The position numbers were made by a program, and so were the translations under genes. The notes under the pieces are model-generated. The model saw only the letters and a program-made list of their open reading frames with translations, did no database searches and was not told where the DNA came from. A stretch of DNA of 64,000 bases, taken from NCBI RefSeq assembly GCF_026967805.1, contig NZ_JAPVBG010000004.1:62001-126000 (forward strand). The letters are read 5' to 3'. Source of the stretch: Blastococcus sp. VKM Ac-2987. Its GTDB lineage: Bacteria > Actinomycetota > Actinomycetes > Mycobacteriales > Geodermatophilaceae. Shown here piece after piece: positions 17,367-27,793 of this stretch (the first letter of the stretch is position 1; each line of letters starts with the position of its first letter).

Positions 17367-18656
17367 ATGGCCGAGGTGCCCCCGCTGTACGACGGGTCCG
17401 CCGAGCGGCGCGCACCCGCCGACCAGGCCACGGTCCGGCGCACCAACCTGGGCCTCGTGCTGCGGCACCTCCGCGACCACGGACCCCGCTCCCGCGCCCG
17501 CATCGCCCAGGAGACCGGGCTGAACAAGGCGACGGTCTCCAGCCTGGTCGCCGAGCTCGCCGATCGGCGGCTGGTGACCACCGGCGACGTCGACCGGGCC
17601 GGCTCGGTGGGCCGGCCGGGCCTGACCGTGCACCTGGACGGCCGCGGCGTCTGCGGCATCGGCGTGGAGCTCAACGTCGACTACGTGGCCGTGCTGGTCC
17701 CGAACCTGCGCGGGGAGGTGCTCTTCGAGCAGCGGCTCGCCCTGGACATCCCCTCGCTGGGCGCCGAGGCCACGCTCGACGCGGTGGCCGGCGTCGTCAC
17801 CGACGCCGTCGCCGCGGCCACCGCCGTGGGCGCCTGCCCGGCCGGGCTGACCGTCGCGGTCGCCGGGCTCGTCCGCAGCGCCGACGGCGTGGTCACGCTG
17901 GCCCCCAACATCGGCTGGCGCGACGTCGCCGTCCTGGACGGCCTGCGGGCCCGGCTGGACGTCGACTTCCCGATCCGGGTGGAGAACGACGCCAACCTGT
18001 CCGCGATCGCCGAGTGGGCCCTGGGCTCCGAGGCGCGCACCCCCGACCTGGTCTACCTGACCGGTGAGGTCGGCGTCGGCGGGGGCGTGATCGTGGCCGG
18101 ACGGCTGCTGCGGGGCGCCGGCGGTCTCTCCGGCGAGGTCGGGCACACCACCCTCGGTGATCCGGACGTCGTCTGCGGCTGCGGGCGGCGGGGCTGCTGG
18201 GAGACCGTGGTCGGCCTGGCCGCGCTGCTGCGCGCCGCCGCGGAGCCCGGTGACCCGGTGAGCGACCCGGCGCGCGACCTGGAGACCCGGCTGGCGGAGG
18301 TGGCCGCCCGCGCCGAGGCCGGTGACGCCCGCACGCTCGCCGCCCTGCACCAGGTCGGCCGGTCGCTCGGGACGGGCGCCGCCGTGCTGATCAACCTGTT
18401 CAACCCGCGGGTGGTCATCCTCGGCGGCTACTTCGCCGTCCTGGGGCGCTTCCTGATGGCGCCGCTGCTGACCGAGCTCGAGGCCCGCGTCCTGGCGCCC
18501 GGCGTGGCCGGCGCCCGGGTCGTGCTCTCCACCCTCGGCTTCACCGCCGCGGTCCGCGGAGGTGCGCACGTCGCCCTCGAACCGGTCCTCGACGACCCCA
18601 CGCTCGTCCCCGTCCCCGTCCCCGAGCTCGCGTCCTCGGGCGCGGAAGTGAGGTGA
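17367..18656 (+). CDS. xylR: ROK-family transcriptional regulator of xylose genes
   Basis: A 429-residue repressor. Winged helix at about 20-80 (RIAQETGLNKATVSSLVAEL), then a ROK sugar-kinase-like domain with GVGGGVIVAGRLLRGAGG and the zinc motif GEVGHTTL...CGCGRRGCWE. Xylose or a derivative should release it from DNA. The ATG at 17367 has GAGGAGG five bases upstream. It lies between xylB (divergent) and xylA (126 bp downstream), so xylose control is strongly implied by context. Catalytic kinase activity is not expected. Confidence 0.92.
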   Translation: MAEVPPLYDGSAERRAPADQATVRRTNLGLVLRHLRDHGPRSRARIAQETGLNKATVSSLVAELADRRLVTTGDVDRAGSVGRPGLTVHLDGRGVCGIGVELNVDYVAVLVPNLRGEVLFEQRLALDIPSLGAEATLDAVAGVVTDAVAAATAVGACPAGLTVAVAGLVRSADGVVTLAPNIGWRDVAVLDGLRARLDVDFPIRVENDANLSAIAEWALGSEARTPDLVYLTGEVGVGGGVIVAGRLLRGAGGLSGEVGHTTLGDPDVVCGCGRRGCWETVVGLAALLRAAAEPGDPVSDPARDLETRLAEVAARAEAGDARTLAALHQVGRSLGTGAAVLINLFNPRVVILGGYFAVLGRFLMAPLLTELEARVLAPGVAGARVVLSTLGFTAAVRGGAHVALEPVLDDPTLVPVPVPELASSGAEVR

Positions 18657-18782
18657 CCGGTTGAACACCCTCGCCACCGGCGAGCACGATCCCGCCGTCC
18701 GCCGGCGGGCCCGCCCTCCCGCGGGTCCCCGGCGCCGTCGAGCACAGCGCCCCCGATCGATCCACTGGACGGAGATCCCCGC

Positions 18783-19946
18783 ATGACCGACCGATTCACC
18801 CCCACCAAGGACGACAGGTTCAGCTTCGGCCTCTGGACCGTGGGCTGGCAGGGCGTCGACGTCTTCGGCGGCGCCGTGCGCCCCCCGCTGGACCCGGTGG
18901 AGGCCGTCCACCGGCTCGCCGAGCTCGGCGCGGCCGCGGTCACCTTCCACGACGACGACCTGGTCCCCGACGACGCCACCCGCGAGGCCACCCTCGAGCG
19001 GTTCAAGAAGGCGCTGCAGGAGACCGGTGTCGGCGTCGAGATGGCGACCACCAACCTGTTCGGCACCCCGGTCTTCAAGGACGGCGGCTTCACCGCCAAC
19101 GACCGCGCCGTGCGCCGGTACGCGATCGCCAAGGTGCTGCGCAACATCGACCTCGCCGCCGAACTGGGCGCGAAGACCTACGTGCTGTGGGGCGGCCGCG
19201 AGGGTGCGGAGTCCGGCGGCACCAAGGACGTCGCCGCCGCCCTCGACCGGTACAAGGAGGGGCTCGACGTCCTCTGCTCGTACGTGCGCGAGAAGGGTTA
19301 CGACATCCGGTTCGCGCTGGAGCCCAAGCCCAACGAGCCGCGCGGCGACATCCTGCTGCCGACCATCGGGCACGCGATCGCCTTCATCAACGAGCTCGAG
19401 GAGCCCGACCGCGTCGGGCTCAACCCCGAGGTCGGGCACGAGGAGATGGCCGGGCTGAACTTCGCCCAGGGCATCGCCCAGGCGTTGTGGCACGGCAAGC
19501 TCTTCCACGTCGACCTCAACGGCCAGCACGGCCCGCGCTTCGACCAGGATCTGCGCTTCGGTGCCGGCAACCTGCGCGGCGCCTTCTGGACCGTCGACAC
19601 CCTGCTGGGGTCCGGCACCGGGAAGGCCTACGACGGCTACGTCCACTTCGACTACAAGCCGCCGCGGACCGAGGACATCGACGGCGTCTGGGAGACCGCC
19701 CGCGCCTGCATGCGCAACTACCTGATCCTCCGGGAGAAGGCGCAGGCGTTCCGGGCCGACCCGGAGGTCGCCGAGGCCCTCGATGCCGCCCGCGTGGGGG
19801 AGCTCGCCGTCCCCACCCTGGCCGACGGCGAGAGCCTCGACGCGCTGCGCGCCGAGGCGCACGACCCGGTGGCGCTGGGCGAGCGCGGCCTGCAGTTCGA
19901 GCGGCTCGACCAGCTGGCCATGGAGCACCTGCTCGGCGTCCGCTGA
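18783..19946 (+). CDS. xylA: Xylose isomerase
   Basis: A 387-residue TIM-barrel enzyme converting D-xylose to D-xylulose with two divalent metals; typical length of the short actinobacterial class. [12 protein letters not shown] start, TFHDDDLVP (catalytic His), [23 protein letters not shown] (metal-binding Glu, Lys), [14 protein letters not shown] and HVDLNGQ are all present. The ATG is preceded by GGACGGAGAT. It is downstream of xylR and could be co-transcribed, although the 126-bp gap could hold its own promoter. A strong hairpin follows. Confidence 0.97.
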   Translation: MTDRFTPTKDDRFSFGLWTVGWQGVDVFGGAVRPPLDPVEAVHRLAELGAAAVTFHDDDLVPDDATREATLERFKKALQETGVGVEMATTNLFGTPVFKDGGFTANDRAVRRYAIAKVLRNIDLAAELGAKTYVLWGGREGAESGGTKDVAAALDRYKEGLDVLCSYVREKGYDIRFALEPKPNEPRGDILLPTIGHAIAFINELEEPDRVGLNPEVGHEEMAGLNFAQGIAQALWHGKLFHVDLNGQHGPRFDQDLRFGAGNLRGAFWTVDTLLGSGTGKAYDGYVHFDYKPPRTEDIDGVWETARACMRNYLILREKAQAFRADPEVAEALDAARVGELAVPTLADGESLDALRAEAHDPVALGERGLQFERLDQLAMEHLLGVR

Positions 19947-19952
19947 CGGTGC

Positions 19953-19989
19953 CCGGAGCGGGCGGGCGGGAACAGCCCGCCCGCTCCGG
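19953..19989. terminator. Bidirectional terminator after xylA
   Basis: CCGGAGCGGGCGGGC (19953-19967) and its exact complement at 19975-19989 form 15-bp arms around a 7-nt loop, directly after xylA and touching the stop codon of the convergent membrane gene. Confidence 0.8.
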
Positions 19990-20403
19990 TCAGCCCGGCC
20001 GTCGCCGGGCGAGACCGGCGACGGCCGTCAGCACCACGACCGCGGCCGCCTCGATCCAGAACGTCTCCCACCACAGCGGTGCCGCGGTGCTCTCGACGAA
20101 GCCGAACAGGCCCACGGTGGTCGACAGGATCAGGGCCACCAGGGTCGCGAGCGCGGTCACGGCCCCCAGGACGGCGGCCGCCCACAGCAGCCGGCGCGGC
20201 ACGGCCAGGAGCAGGACGGCGAGCGCGAAGCCCGCGATCGCGTTCAGCATGAACGCCGGCCCGATCACCTCGATGGTCCGGTAGCCGTCGAACCACAGAT
20301 CCAGGTGCAGCCAGCCCATCGCGGCGAGCAGGGCCGCGCCGGCCACGCGCAGGACCCAGGTGAGCAGCTCCGAACGCCGGCTGCGGGTGGTGGTCGTGGT
20401 CAT
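19990..20403 (-). CDS. Small four-helix membrane protein paired with a cupredoxin
   Basis: A 137-residue protein with four hydrophobic segments (about 14-32, 44-67, 70-93, 108-130) and a Thr-rich N-terminus. HLDLW after helix 1 contributes a histidine near the outer face; no other metal motif is obvious. I do not recognise a named family. Its ATG overlaps the cupredoxin stop by one base (TGATG), so the two are co-translated and may form a unit, for example a membrane partner for the copper lipoprotein (inference). Confidence 0.75.
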   Translation of the reverse strand: MTTTTTRSRRSELLTWVLRVAGAALLAAMGWLHLDLWFDGYRTIEVIGPAFMLNAIAGFALAVLLLAVPRRLLWAAAVLGAVTALATLVALILSTTVGLFGFVESTAAPLWWETFWIEAAAVVVLTAVAGLARRRPG

Positions 20404-20942
20404 CAGGCGACCTCCACGCTGACCTCCATGCCCATCGCCCGGTGGGCGCCGACGGAGCAGTAGAAGGCGTAGGACCCCGGCTCGAGGGTGACCGTGAGCG
20501 TCTCCGACTGCCCCGGCTGCAGGATCCGCGTGGCGGCGACGTCGGCGCCGTCGAGCTCGATGACCAGGTCGTGGCTGGCGTCGCCCGCGTTGACCACCTC
20601 GAACTCGTAGGTGCCGGCGTCGTAGCTGTCCTCGTCGAGCTCGATGGCGAAGTCGATGAGCTGCGCCGCGACGGTCTCCGCCCCCTGCTCGCCGGCCGGC
20701 GCGGACGGCTGGGTGGACGACGGGGCGGACGGCTGGGTCGACGGCGTGGAGGCTGCCGACGAGCCCGGGGCCGACGTCTCCGTCCCGGGCTCGACCTCGG
20801 CGCTGGTCTCGGCCTCCGCCGCGACCGCGGAGCCGGCGTCGGCGGCGTCGTCGTCCGCGCCGCAGCCGGTTCCGACGAGGGCCAGCCCCGTGATCGCGGC
20901 GGCCAGGCGCAGGGCCGCAGGACGGGCGTTCCAGGAGCGCAC
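20403..20942 (-). CDS. Cupredoxin-domain lipoprotein
   Basis: A 179-residue exported protein. Signal peptide with lipobox VGTGC (C25), a long acidic then Ser/Thr/Pro-rich linker (about 30-85), then a cupredoxin domain (about 90-179). Type-1 copper ligands appear in order: His in ASHDLVI, Cys in AFYCSVGAHR, His in the same segment, and Met in AMGMEV. This suggests an electron carrier or copper-binding protein on the outer face of the membrane. GTG start with AGGAGG six bases upstream. Coupled to the small membrane protein by TGATG. Confidence 0.87.
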   Translation of the reverse strand: MRSWNARPAALRLAAAITGLALVGTGCGADDDAADAGSAVAAEAETSAEVEPGTETSAPGSSAASTPSTQPSAPSSTQPSAPAGEQGAETVAAQLIDFAIELDEDSYDAGTYEFEVVNAGDASHDLVIELDGADVAATRILQPGQSETLTVTLEPGSYAFYCSVGAHRAMGMEVSVEVA

Positions 20943-21040
20943 GAGGACCTCCTCCGGACGGGCCGCCGGGCCGGCGGCTCTCGTGGGACCGAGATCCTGG
21001 GGCGCGGCGGTCCCCGGCGGAAGGGTTTTCCGTGCGCCGA

Positions 21041-21976
21041 TCAGGCCGTCGTCGCGCCGTCGGCCGGTGTAGTCGTTCGATGACACCACGTCACGACGAT
21101 GTCGACGACCAGCGGATCGACCGGGTCCTTCAGCTCCCGCCTGTAGGCGCTCATGCTGGGCGGCCCCGGCTGTCGGCGCAGGGTGTGCGTGAGGTCGGGG
21201 ACGCGGTGGGTGTCGACCGGCCCGCCCACCGCCGCCGCGATGACGTCCAGATCGTCGGCCGGGACCTGCAGGTCCTTGCTCCCGGTGAGCGCCAGGACGG
21301 GCACGGACACCCGACGGAGGTCCTCGCGCGGGTCGTACGCCAGGAACTCGCGGTGCCAGCGGGCGTTGATCCGGGCGCCGCCGATGCGGGCGACGTCCGT
21401 GGTGGTGGCCTCGATCCGCCGGTGGTTGGCCGCCACCTTCGCCTCCAGGTCGGTCCGGAGCAGCCGGAGCAGGGCGCGCACCGGCCGGGGGAGCGTGGGG
21501 GCTATCTGCCGCGCCTGCCAGCGGAGCAGCTCCTCGCCGGGGGTGGCGCTCATCGCGAGCAGCACCAGTCCGGCCACCGGGGCGCCCCGGGCGGCCAGCG
21601 ACGTGGCCAGGATCGCGCCTTCGCTGTGCCCCGCGAGGAGCACGCGGCCGGCGTCGACCTCCGGCCGTCCGCGGAGCAGCTCCAGGGCAGCGCCGAGGTC
21701 GTCGACGTTGTCGTGCAGCCCGGCCGCCCGCCAGTCGCCGGGGCTGCCGCCGACGCCGCGCTTGTCGAAGCGCAGCGAGGCGATCCCCGCTCCGGCCAGC
21801 GCGACGGCGAGCTGCCGGGTGACGTCGAAGCGGGTGCGGCGGTGGTTGGAGTCGCGGTCCACCGGGCCGGACCCGGGGGCCAGCAGGACGGCGGGCGCCG
21901 GCAGCGGGGCGTCGGGGAGGGTGAGGGTGCCGGCGAGCGGGGCCGGCCCGGGCACCTGCACCGGGACGTCCCGCAC
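21041..21976 (-). CDS. Alpha/beta hydrolase (serine aminopeptidase S33-like)
   Basis: A 311-residue hydrolase. VLLAPGSGPVDRDSN, LRFDKRGVGGSPG and LLAGHSEGAILAT (nucleophile Ser in GHSEG) match the YtpA/YhfR-like S33 group; the acid is near ALTGSKDLQVP and the His in PDLTHTLRRQPG. Cytosolic. GTG start two bases after the stop of the upstream PH-like gene (TGAcGTG), so co-translated with it. Substrate unknown. The cupredoxin gene follows 98 bp downstream on the same strand. Confidence 0.83.
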   Translation of the reverse strand: MRDVPVQVPGPAPLAGTLTLPDAPLPAPAVLLAPGSGPVDRDSNHRRTRFDVTRQLAVALAGAGIASLRFDKRGVGGSPGDWRAAGLHDNVDDLGAALELLRGRPEVDAGRVLLAGHSEGAILATSLAARGAPVAGLVLLAMSATPGEELLRWQARQIAPTLPRPVRALLRLLRTDLEAKVAANHRRIEATTTDVARIGGARINARWHREFLAYDPREDLRRVSVPVLALTGSKDLQVPADDLDVIAAAVGGPVDTHRVPDLTHTLRRQPGPPSMSAYRRELKDPVDPLVVDIVVTWCHRTTTPADGATTA

Positions 21977-21977
21977 G

Positions 21978-22325
21978 TCAGCGGCCCACGGGAAGCGAGG
22001 CGGCCACGGCCGCGGCGTCGTCGGACCCGACGAGGAGCGTGTCGTACCGCTGGCCGGTCAGACGCACCCGCACGGCCGGCTGGCCGCGGCGCACGCAGAC
22101 CAGCATGCGCTCGCCGGGGCGCCGCCAGGTGCCCACCTTCCGCAGGCCGGGCAGCGCCAGCCCGGGGGCGCGCAGCCCGCGGGTCGCCGGCAGGGCGTCG
22201 GTCGTGACGTCCACGGCGCTGATCGCGCTGCGCGGCACGGTGACGTCCCGCAGCAGGCCGGCGATCTTCTCGCGCCGGGTGAGGCGGACCGACAGGGTGG
22301 ACGGCGTCAGTTGCAGGGTGGCCAT
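21978..22325 (-). CDS. PH-like domain protein of unknown function
   Basis: A 115-residue soluble protein starting MATLQLTPSTLSVRLTRREK. Predominantly beta strands with alternating hydrophobic residues (LVCVRRGQPAVRVRLTG) suggest a bacterial PH-like fold, but I cannot name the family firmly. The ATG at 22325 is chosen because the intergenic inverted repeat starts three bases upstream. It is divergent from an HTH regulator and ends adjacent to the hydrolase gene. Confidence 0.7.
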   Translation of the reverse strand: MATLQLTPSTLSVRLTRREKIAGLLRDVTVPRSAISAVDVTTDALPATRGLRAPGLALPGLRKVGTWRRPGERMLVCVRRGQPAVRVRLTGQRYDTLLVGSDDAAAVAASLPVGR

Positions 22326-22327
22326 GC

Positions 22328-22379
22328 CGACCACTATTCTCATCGATAAGAACGTTGTCAACTGTGAGAATGGTGGTCG
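22328..22379. promoter_or_regulatory. Inverted repeat filling a 55-bp divergent intergenic region
   Basis: CGACCACTATTCTCA (22328-22342) and TGAGAATGGTGGTCG (22365-22379) are inverted 15-bp arms with one mismatch and a 22-bp AT-richer spacer. They lie within 3 bp of one start codon and 2 bp of the other, so a bound regulator dimer would block both promoters. The divergent HTH protein is the obvious candidate. Confidence 0.7.
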
Positions 22380-22380
22380 C

Positions 22381-22929
22381 GTGAACTCGGTCGACCTCCT
22401 GCTGCACCCGGTGCGGCTACGCGTGGTGCAGGCGTTCCTGGGGGAGCGGACGCTCACCACGGGGGAGCTCCGCGAGGAGCTCGCCGACGTGCCGGCGGCG
22501 ACGCTCTACCGGCACGTCGGCGTGCTGGCCGACGCGGGGGTGCTCGAGGTGGCGGGGGAGCGCAAGGTCCGCGGCGCCGCGGAGCGCAGCTACCGGCTGG
22601 TGCTGGAGGCGGCGAACGTCTCCGCCGACGACCTCGCGGCCATGAGCGCCGAGGACCACCGGCAGGCCTTCACCACCTTCGTCGCCGCCCTGCTGGCCGA
22701 CTTCGACCGCTACCTGGCGCGCGGGGAGCCGGACCTCGCCCGCGACGGGGTCGGGTACCGGCAGGTGGGCATCTGGCTCACCGAGGCGGAGTTCGGCGAG
22801 CTGGCCGGCGACATGCGCGCGGTCCTGCAGGCCCGGCTGACCAACCGGCCCGGCGACGGGCGCCGGCGCCGGCTGGTCGGCCTGGTGCACCTGCCGGGGG
22901 ACGAGCCCCCGGAGGCGGTCAGGCGGTGA
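22381..22929 (+). CDS. ArsR-like winged-helix regulator
   Basis: A 182-residue regulator. Winged HTH in residues 1-85 (LLHPVRLRVVQAFLG, then LADVPAATLYRHVGVLADAGVLEV), followed by a helical C-terminal domain (about 85-170) of the kind found in actinobacterial helix-turn-helix proteins with an added effector domain. No metal-binding cysteines, so not a metal sensor. GTG start immediately after the inverted repeat. It overlaps the convergent DoxX gene by 11 bp. Likely represses the divergent PH-like/hydrolase pair and itself. Confidence 0.85.
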   Translation: MNSVDLLLHPVRLRVVQAFLGERTLTTGELREELADVPAATLYRHVGVLADAGVLEVAGERKVRGAAERSYRLVLEAANVSADDLAAMSAEDHRQAFTTFVAALLADFDRYLARGEPDLARDGVGYRQVGIWLTEAEFGELAGDMRAVLQARLTNRPGDGRRRRLVGLVHLPGDEPPEAVRR

Positions 22930-23422
22930 GGCGCTTCCGGGCCCTGGCGGCGCGCTTGTTCGCCTTGTCCAGCGTCTTCGCGGCCTTGCGCACCCGGCGC
23001 GGCTCGCGGTCGACCGTGCCGCGGACCAGCAGGCCGATCCCGATGCCGAGCAGCCAGCTGTCCTTGGCGATCGACAGGCCCGCCTCGGTGGGGGCGAGGC
23101 TGCCCTCCTTCCGCATGCCGGGCGTCTTCAGGTAGAGGCCGAGCAGCCCGCCGGAGAAGGCGGTGAGGGCGGCGCCGGCGACGGCGGTGGGCACGAACGG
23201 CGTCAGCAGCGCCGCGCCGACGGCGATCTCGGCGGTGGAGAGCGCCCTCGCGAACTGCAGCGGCTGCAGCTGCGCGAGGAAGGGGTAGGTGCCGGCGGCG
23301 AAGCCGTGCATGCCGGCCGCCGCCTCCTCGTCGGCGGCGCGCTTGCCGAGGCCGCTGTGCAGGATGAAGGCGCCGGCGGAGATCCGGGGCGCGATCTCGG
23401 ACAGGGTGATGGGCAGACCCAT
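22919..23422 (-). CDS. DoxX-family membrane protein
   Basis: A 167-residue protein with four hydrophobic segments. It begins GLPITLSEIAPRISAGAFIL; PLQFARALSTAEIAVGAALL and LSIAKDSWLLGIGIGLLVRG are DoxX-like. The last 30 residues are highly basic. The family is linked to redox and thiol stress in mycobacteria, but the role here is unknown. The ATG follows GAGAGGTG. It overlaps the convergent regulator by 11 bp. Confidence 0.8.
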   Translation of the reverse strand: MGLPITLSEIAPRISAGAFILHSGLGKRAADEEAAAGMHGFAAGTYPFLAQLQPLQFARALSTAEIAVGAALLTPFVPTAVAGAALTAFSGGLLGLYLKTPGMRKEGSLAPTEAGLSIAKDSWLLGIGIGLLVRGTVDREPRRVRKAAKTLDKANKRAARARKRLTA

Positions 23423-23573
23423 GGGGGCACCTCTCTGGTCGACGGTGCTGGTGCGGTGCTCAACCAGCCGAGCCAGACCAGTGCCCCCGCCGCTCGGCGT
23501 CCAATCGTGGCCGCAGACCGCCGGGCACGTCACGTCCCCGGGGGTGGCGGCTGCGGCGTGTCACTATGGCGGC

Positions 23574-24737
23574 GTGGCGTCCACCTCAGCGTCTGCCGGC
23601 GTGCTGCTGCGCCATGTGCGGACCGGTCGCGCCCGGAGCCGGGCGGACCTGGTCGCGCTGACCGGCGCCTCCCGCAACACGGTGAGCGCGCGGGTCGACC
23701 AGCTGATCGCCGCCAACCTCCTCGAGGAGGGTGGGCGCGGCTGGAGCACCGGCGGCCGCCCGCCGACGCTGCTGCGGTTCAACAGCGGCGCCGGCTGCGT
23801 GCTCGCCGTCGACCTCGGCGTGACCAGCGTGGACGTCGCGGTCACCGACCTCTCCGCGCAGATACTCGGGACCGTCGGCCATCCCATCGACATCGCCGAC
23901 GGGCCGGCGCCCGTGCTCGCGGAGGTCGACCGGCTGGCCCAGCAGGTGCTCGCCGAGGTCGGGCTCACGGCGGCCGACGTGTGCGCCGTCGGCGTCGGCG
24001 TGCCCGGGCCGGTCGAGTTCTCGACGGGGCGGCCGTCCTACCCGCCGATCATGCCGGGCTGGCACGACCACCCCATCCCCAGCGCCTTCGGCCGCTACGA
24101 GTGCCCGGTCTACGTCGACAACGACGTGAACGTCATGGCCCTGGGCGAGATCGGCGTCGCGGGTTCCGTGCAGGACGTGCTCGTCGTCAAGGTCGGCACC
24201 GGCATCGGCTGCGGCGTGATCGTCGACGGGCGGGTGTACCGGGGTGCGCAGGGCAGCGCCGGCGACATCGGGCACATCCATGTCGCCCAGCCCGACGGGC
24301 GGACCGTCGTCTGCCGCTGCGGGCAGGAGAACTGCCTGGAGGCGATCGCCGGTGGCGGGGCGCTGCTGCGCGACGCCGTCGCCGCCGGGTTGCCGGTCGA
24401 GACGGTCCGCGAGGTCGTGCGGCTGGCCGCCCAGGGGGACGGGGTGGCGCTGGAGCTGGTCCGCGGTGCCGGGCGCACGATCGGCACGGTGCTCGCCGCG
24501 CTGGTCAACTTCTTCAACCCGCACCGGATCGTCATGACCGGCGGCGTCGCCCAGGCCGGCGTGCCGTTGCTCGCGGGCATCCGGGAGGCCGTCTACCGGC
24601 GCTCGATGCCGCTGGCCGCCCGGGCGCTGGAGATCACGGTGAGCGAGGCGCCCGACCGCTCCGGCCGGGTCGGGGCGGCGCTCATGGCCATCGAGGAGTT
24701 CCTCGACGAGGAGTCGGTCCAGGCCCTCGCGAGGTGA
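23574..24737 (+). CDS. ROK-family regulator of the adjacent sugar ABC operon
   Basis: A 387-residue repressor. HTH at about 10-65 (DLVALTGASRNTVSARVDQL), then a ROK domain with VLAVDLGVTSVDVAV, VGTGIGCGVIVDGRVYRG, GDIGHIHV and the zinc motif CRCGQENCLE. GTG start at 23574. It is separated by 199 bp from the ABC operon on the same strand and is the likely local regulator. It is not a close copy of the xylose ROK protein upstream. Confidence 0.9.
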   Translation: MASTSASAGVLLRHVRTGRARSRADLVALTGASRNTVSARVDQLIAANLLEEGGRGWSTGGRPPTLLRFNSGAGCVLAVDLGVTSVDVAVTDLSAQILGTVGHPIDIADGPAPVLAEVDRLAQQVLAEVGLTAADVCAVGVGVPGPVEFSTGRPSYPPIMPGWHDHPIPSAFGRYECPVYVDNDVNVMALGEIGVAGSVQDVLVVKVGTGIGCGVIVDGRVYRGAQGSAGDIGHIHVAQPDGRTVVCRCGQENCLEAIAGGGALLRDAVAAGLPVETVREVVRLAAQGDGVALELVRGAGRTIGTVLAALVNFFNPHRIVMTGGVAQAGVPLLAGIREAVYRRSMPLAARALEITVSEAPDRSGRVGAALMAIEEFLDEESVQALAR

Positions 24738-24852
24738 CCCGGGGTCCTGCGGGCCCCCGCCGGCAGCCCGTTGCGCGGCTCGGTCGTTCCCGGCGGTGGG
24801 GCCGGCCGCGTTCACCCGGTCGGTTGCAGTTCGGTAACCGCGGCCCAGCTCC

Positions 24853-24910
24853 TTGACCCCCTGTGACGCGCCACATATGTTGCTGCCTCAGCGGACTAAT
24901 GGTCAATGGT
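24853..24910 (+). promoter_or_regulatory. Sugar ABC operon promoter
   Basis: TTGACC (24853-24858) and TATGTT (24876-24881) with a 17-bp spacer form a good promoter. Just downstream AATGGT is repeated directly (24898-24903 and 24905-24910) in a locally AT-rich patch, a possible ROK binding site. The coding start follows at 24937. Confidence 0.6.
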
Positions 24911-24936
24911 GAGCAAAAGTGCCGGAGGTGAGCACG

Positions 24937-26528
<1,592 letters not shown>

Positions 26529-26532
<4 letters not shown>

Positions 26533-27728
26533 CCGGCAGCACCGCGACGACCGGGGGATCGGGCGCACCCGCGCCGTCCCAGGACCGCGCGCCCGAAGGC
26601 ACCAACGGCAAGCGCTCCGGCCTCATGGGCGGGTCGGCGGGGCCCCTGGTCGGCCTCGTCGTGGCCCTGGCCCTGCTCTGCGTCGTCGGCGCGGTCACCG
26701 CGCCGGAACGGTTCGTGGACATCGACAACGTGCTGACCATCCTGCGGCTGGCCGCCGTCGTCGGCGTGGTCAGCGTCGGCATGACGTTCGTGATCATCGG
26801 CGGCGGCATCGACCTGTCGGTCGGCGCGCTGGTCGCGCTGTCGTCGGTGTGGGCCACCACGCTGGCCACCCAGCAGATGGCCGACGACACCCACTGGATC
26901 GTCATGGTCTTCACGGCGGTCGCGGTCGGTGCGGGGGCGGGGCTGGTCAACGGCGTCGTCATCGCCTACGGGCGCCTGGTGGCCTTCATCGCGACCCTGG
27001 CCATGCTCGCCGCGGCGCGGGGTCTGGCCGAGATCATCGCCAACCGCCGGACCCAGATCGTGCAGAACGACGGCTTCCTCGACTTCTTCGGCGGCGACGT
27101 CCTGGGCGTCCCGATGCTGGTGATCATCTGGGCGCTGGTGTCGGTCGCCGGCTGGATCCTGCTGAACCGCACGACGTTCGGCCGGCACACCTTCGCCGTC
27201 GGCGGCAACGCCGAGGCCGCACGGCTCGCCGGGATCCGCGTGCAGTGGCACACCCTCAAGCTGTACGTGCTCTCCGGCATCACCTGCGGCATCGCCGCCG
27301 TGATGCTGATGGCCCGGACGACGACCGGCAGCTCGACCCACGGCACGCTGCTGGAGCTCGAGGTGATCGCCGCCGTCGTGATCGGGGGCACCCTGCTCAC
27401 CGGTGGCCGCGGCACGATCGTCGGCACCGTCCTGGGCGTGCTGATCTTCGTCACGCTCGGCAACATCTTCACGCTCAACAACCTGTCCAGCTCGGTCCAG
27501 GCGGTCGCGCGCGGCGTGATCATCGTCGTCGCCGTCCTGCTGCAGATGCGGCTGGCCGAGGGCCGGGGTGGCGGACCCGGCTGGCTGACCCGACTGCGCT
27601 CCGGCCGGGGCGAGTCCTCCTCCGGCGGACCTGTCGCCGGGGGCACTCCGGCGGGCGCGGTGGCCGGCGGCACGAGCGTGCCCGGCGCCCCGGGCGGCGA
27701 CCGGCCCGGCACCGGCTCCACCCACTGA
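26529..27728 (+). CDS. Sugar ABC transporter permease
   Basis: A 399-residue permease of the BPD_transp_2 (RbsC/XylH) family with about eight to ten membrane helices between residues 35 and 345. GMTFVIIGGGIDLSVGALVA and FAVGGNAEAARLAGIRV are the family signatures. N- and C-terminal tails are Gly/Ser/Pro-rich and unlikely to be in the membrane. Coupled to the ATPase gene (ATGA) and followed 65 bp later by the binding protein. Confidence 0.93.
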
Positions 27729-27793
27729 CCCCACCCGTTCCCACCCGACCCTGCCGGCGACCCGCCGGAGAAGGCACACCGAGGAGAGAAACC

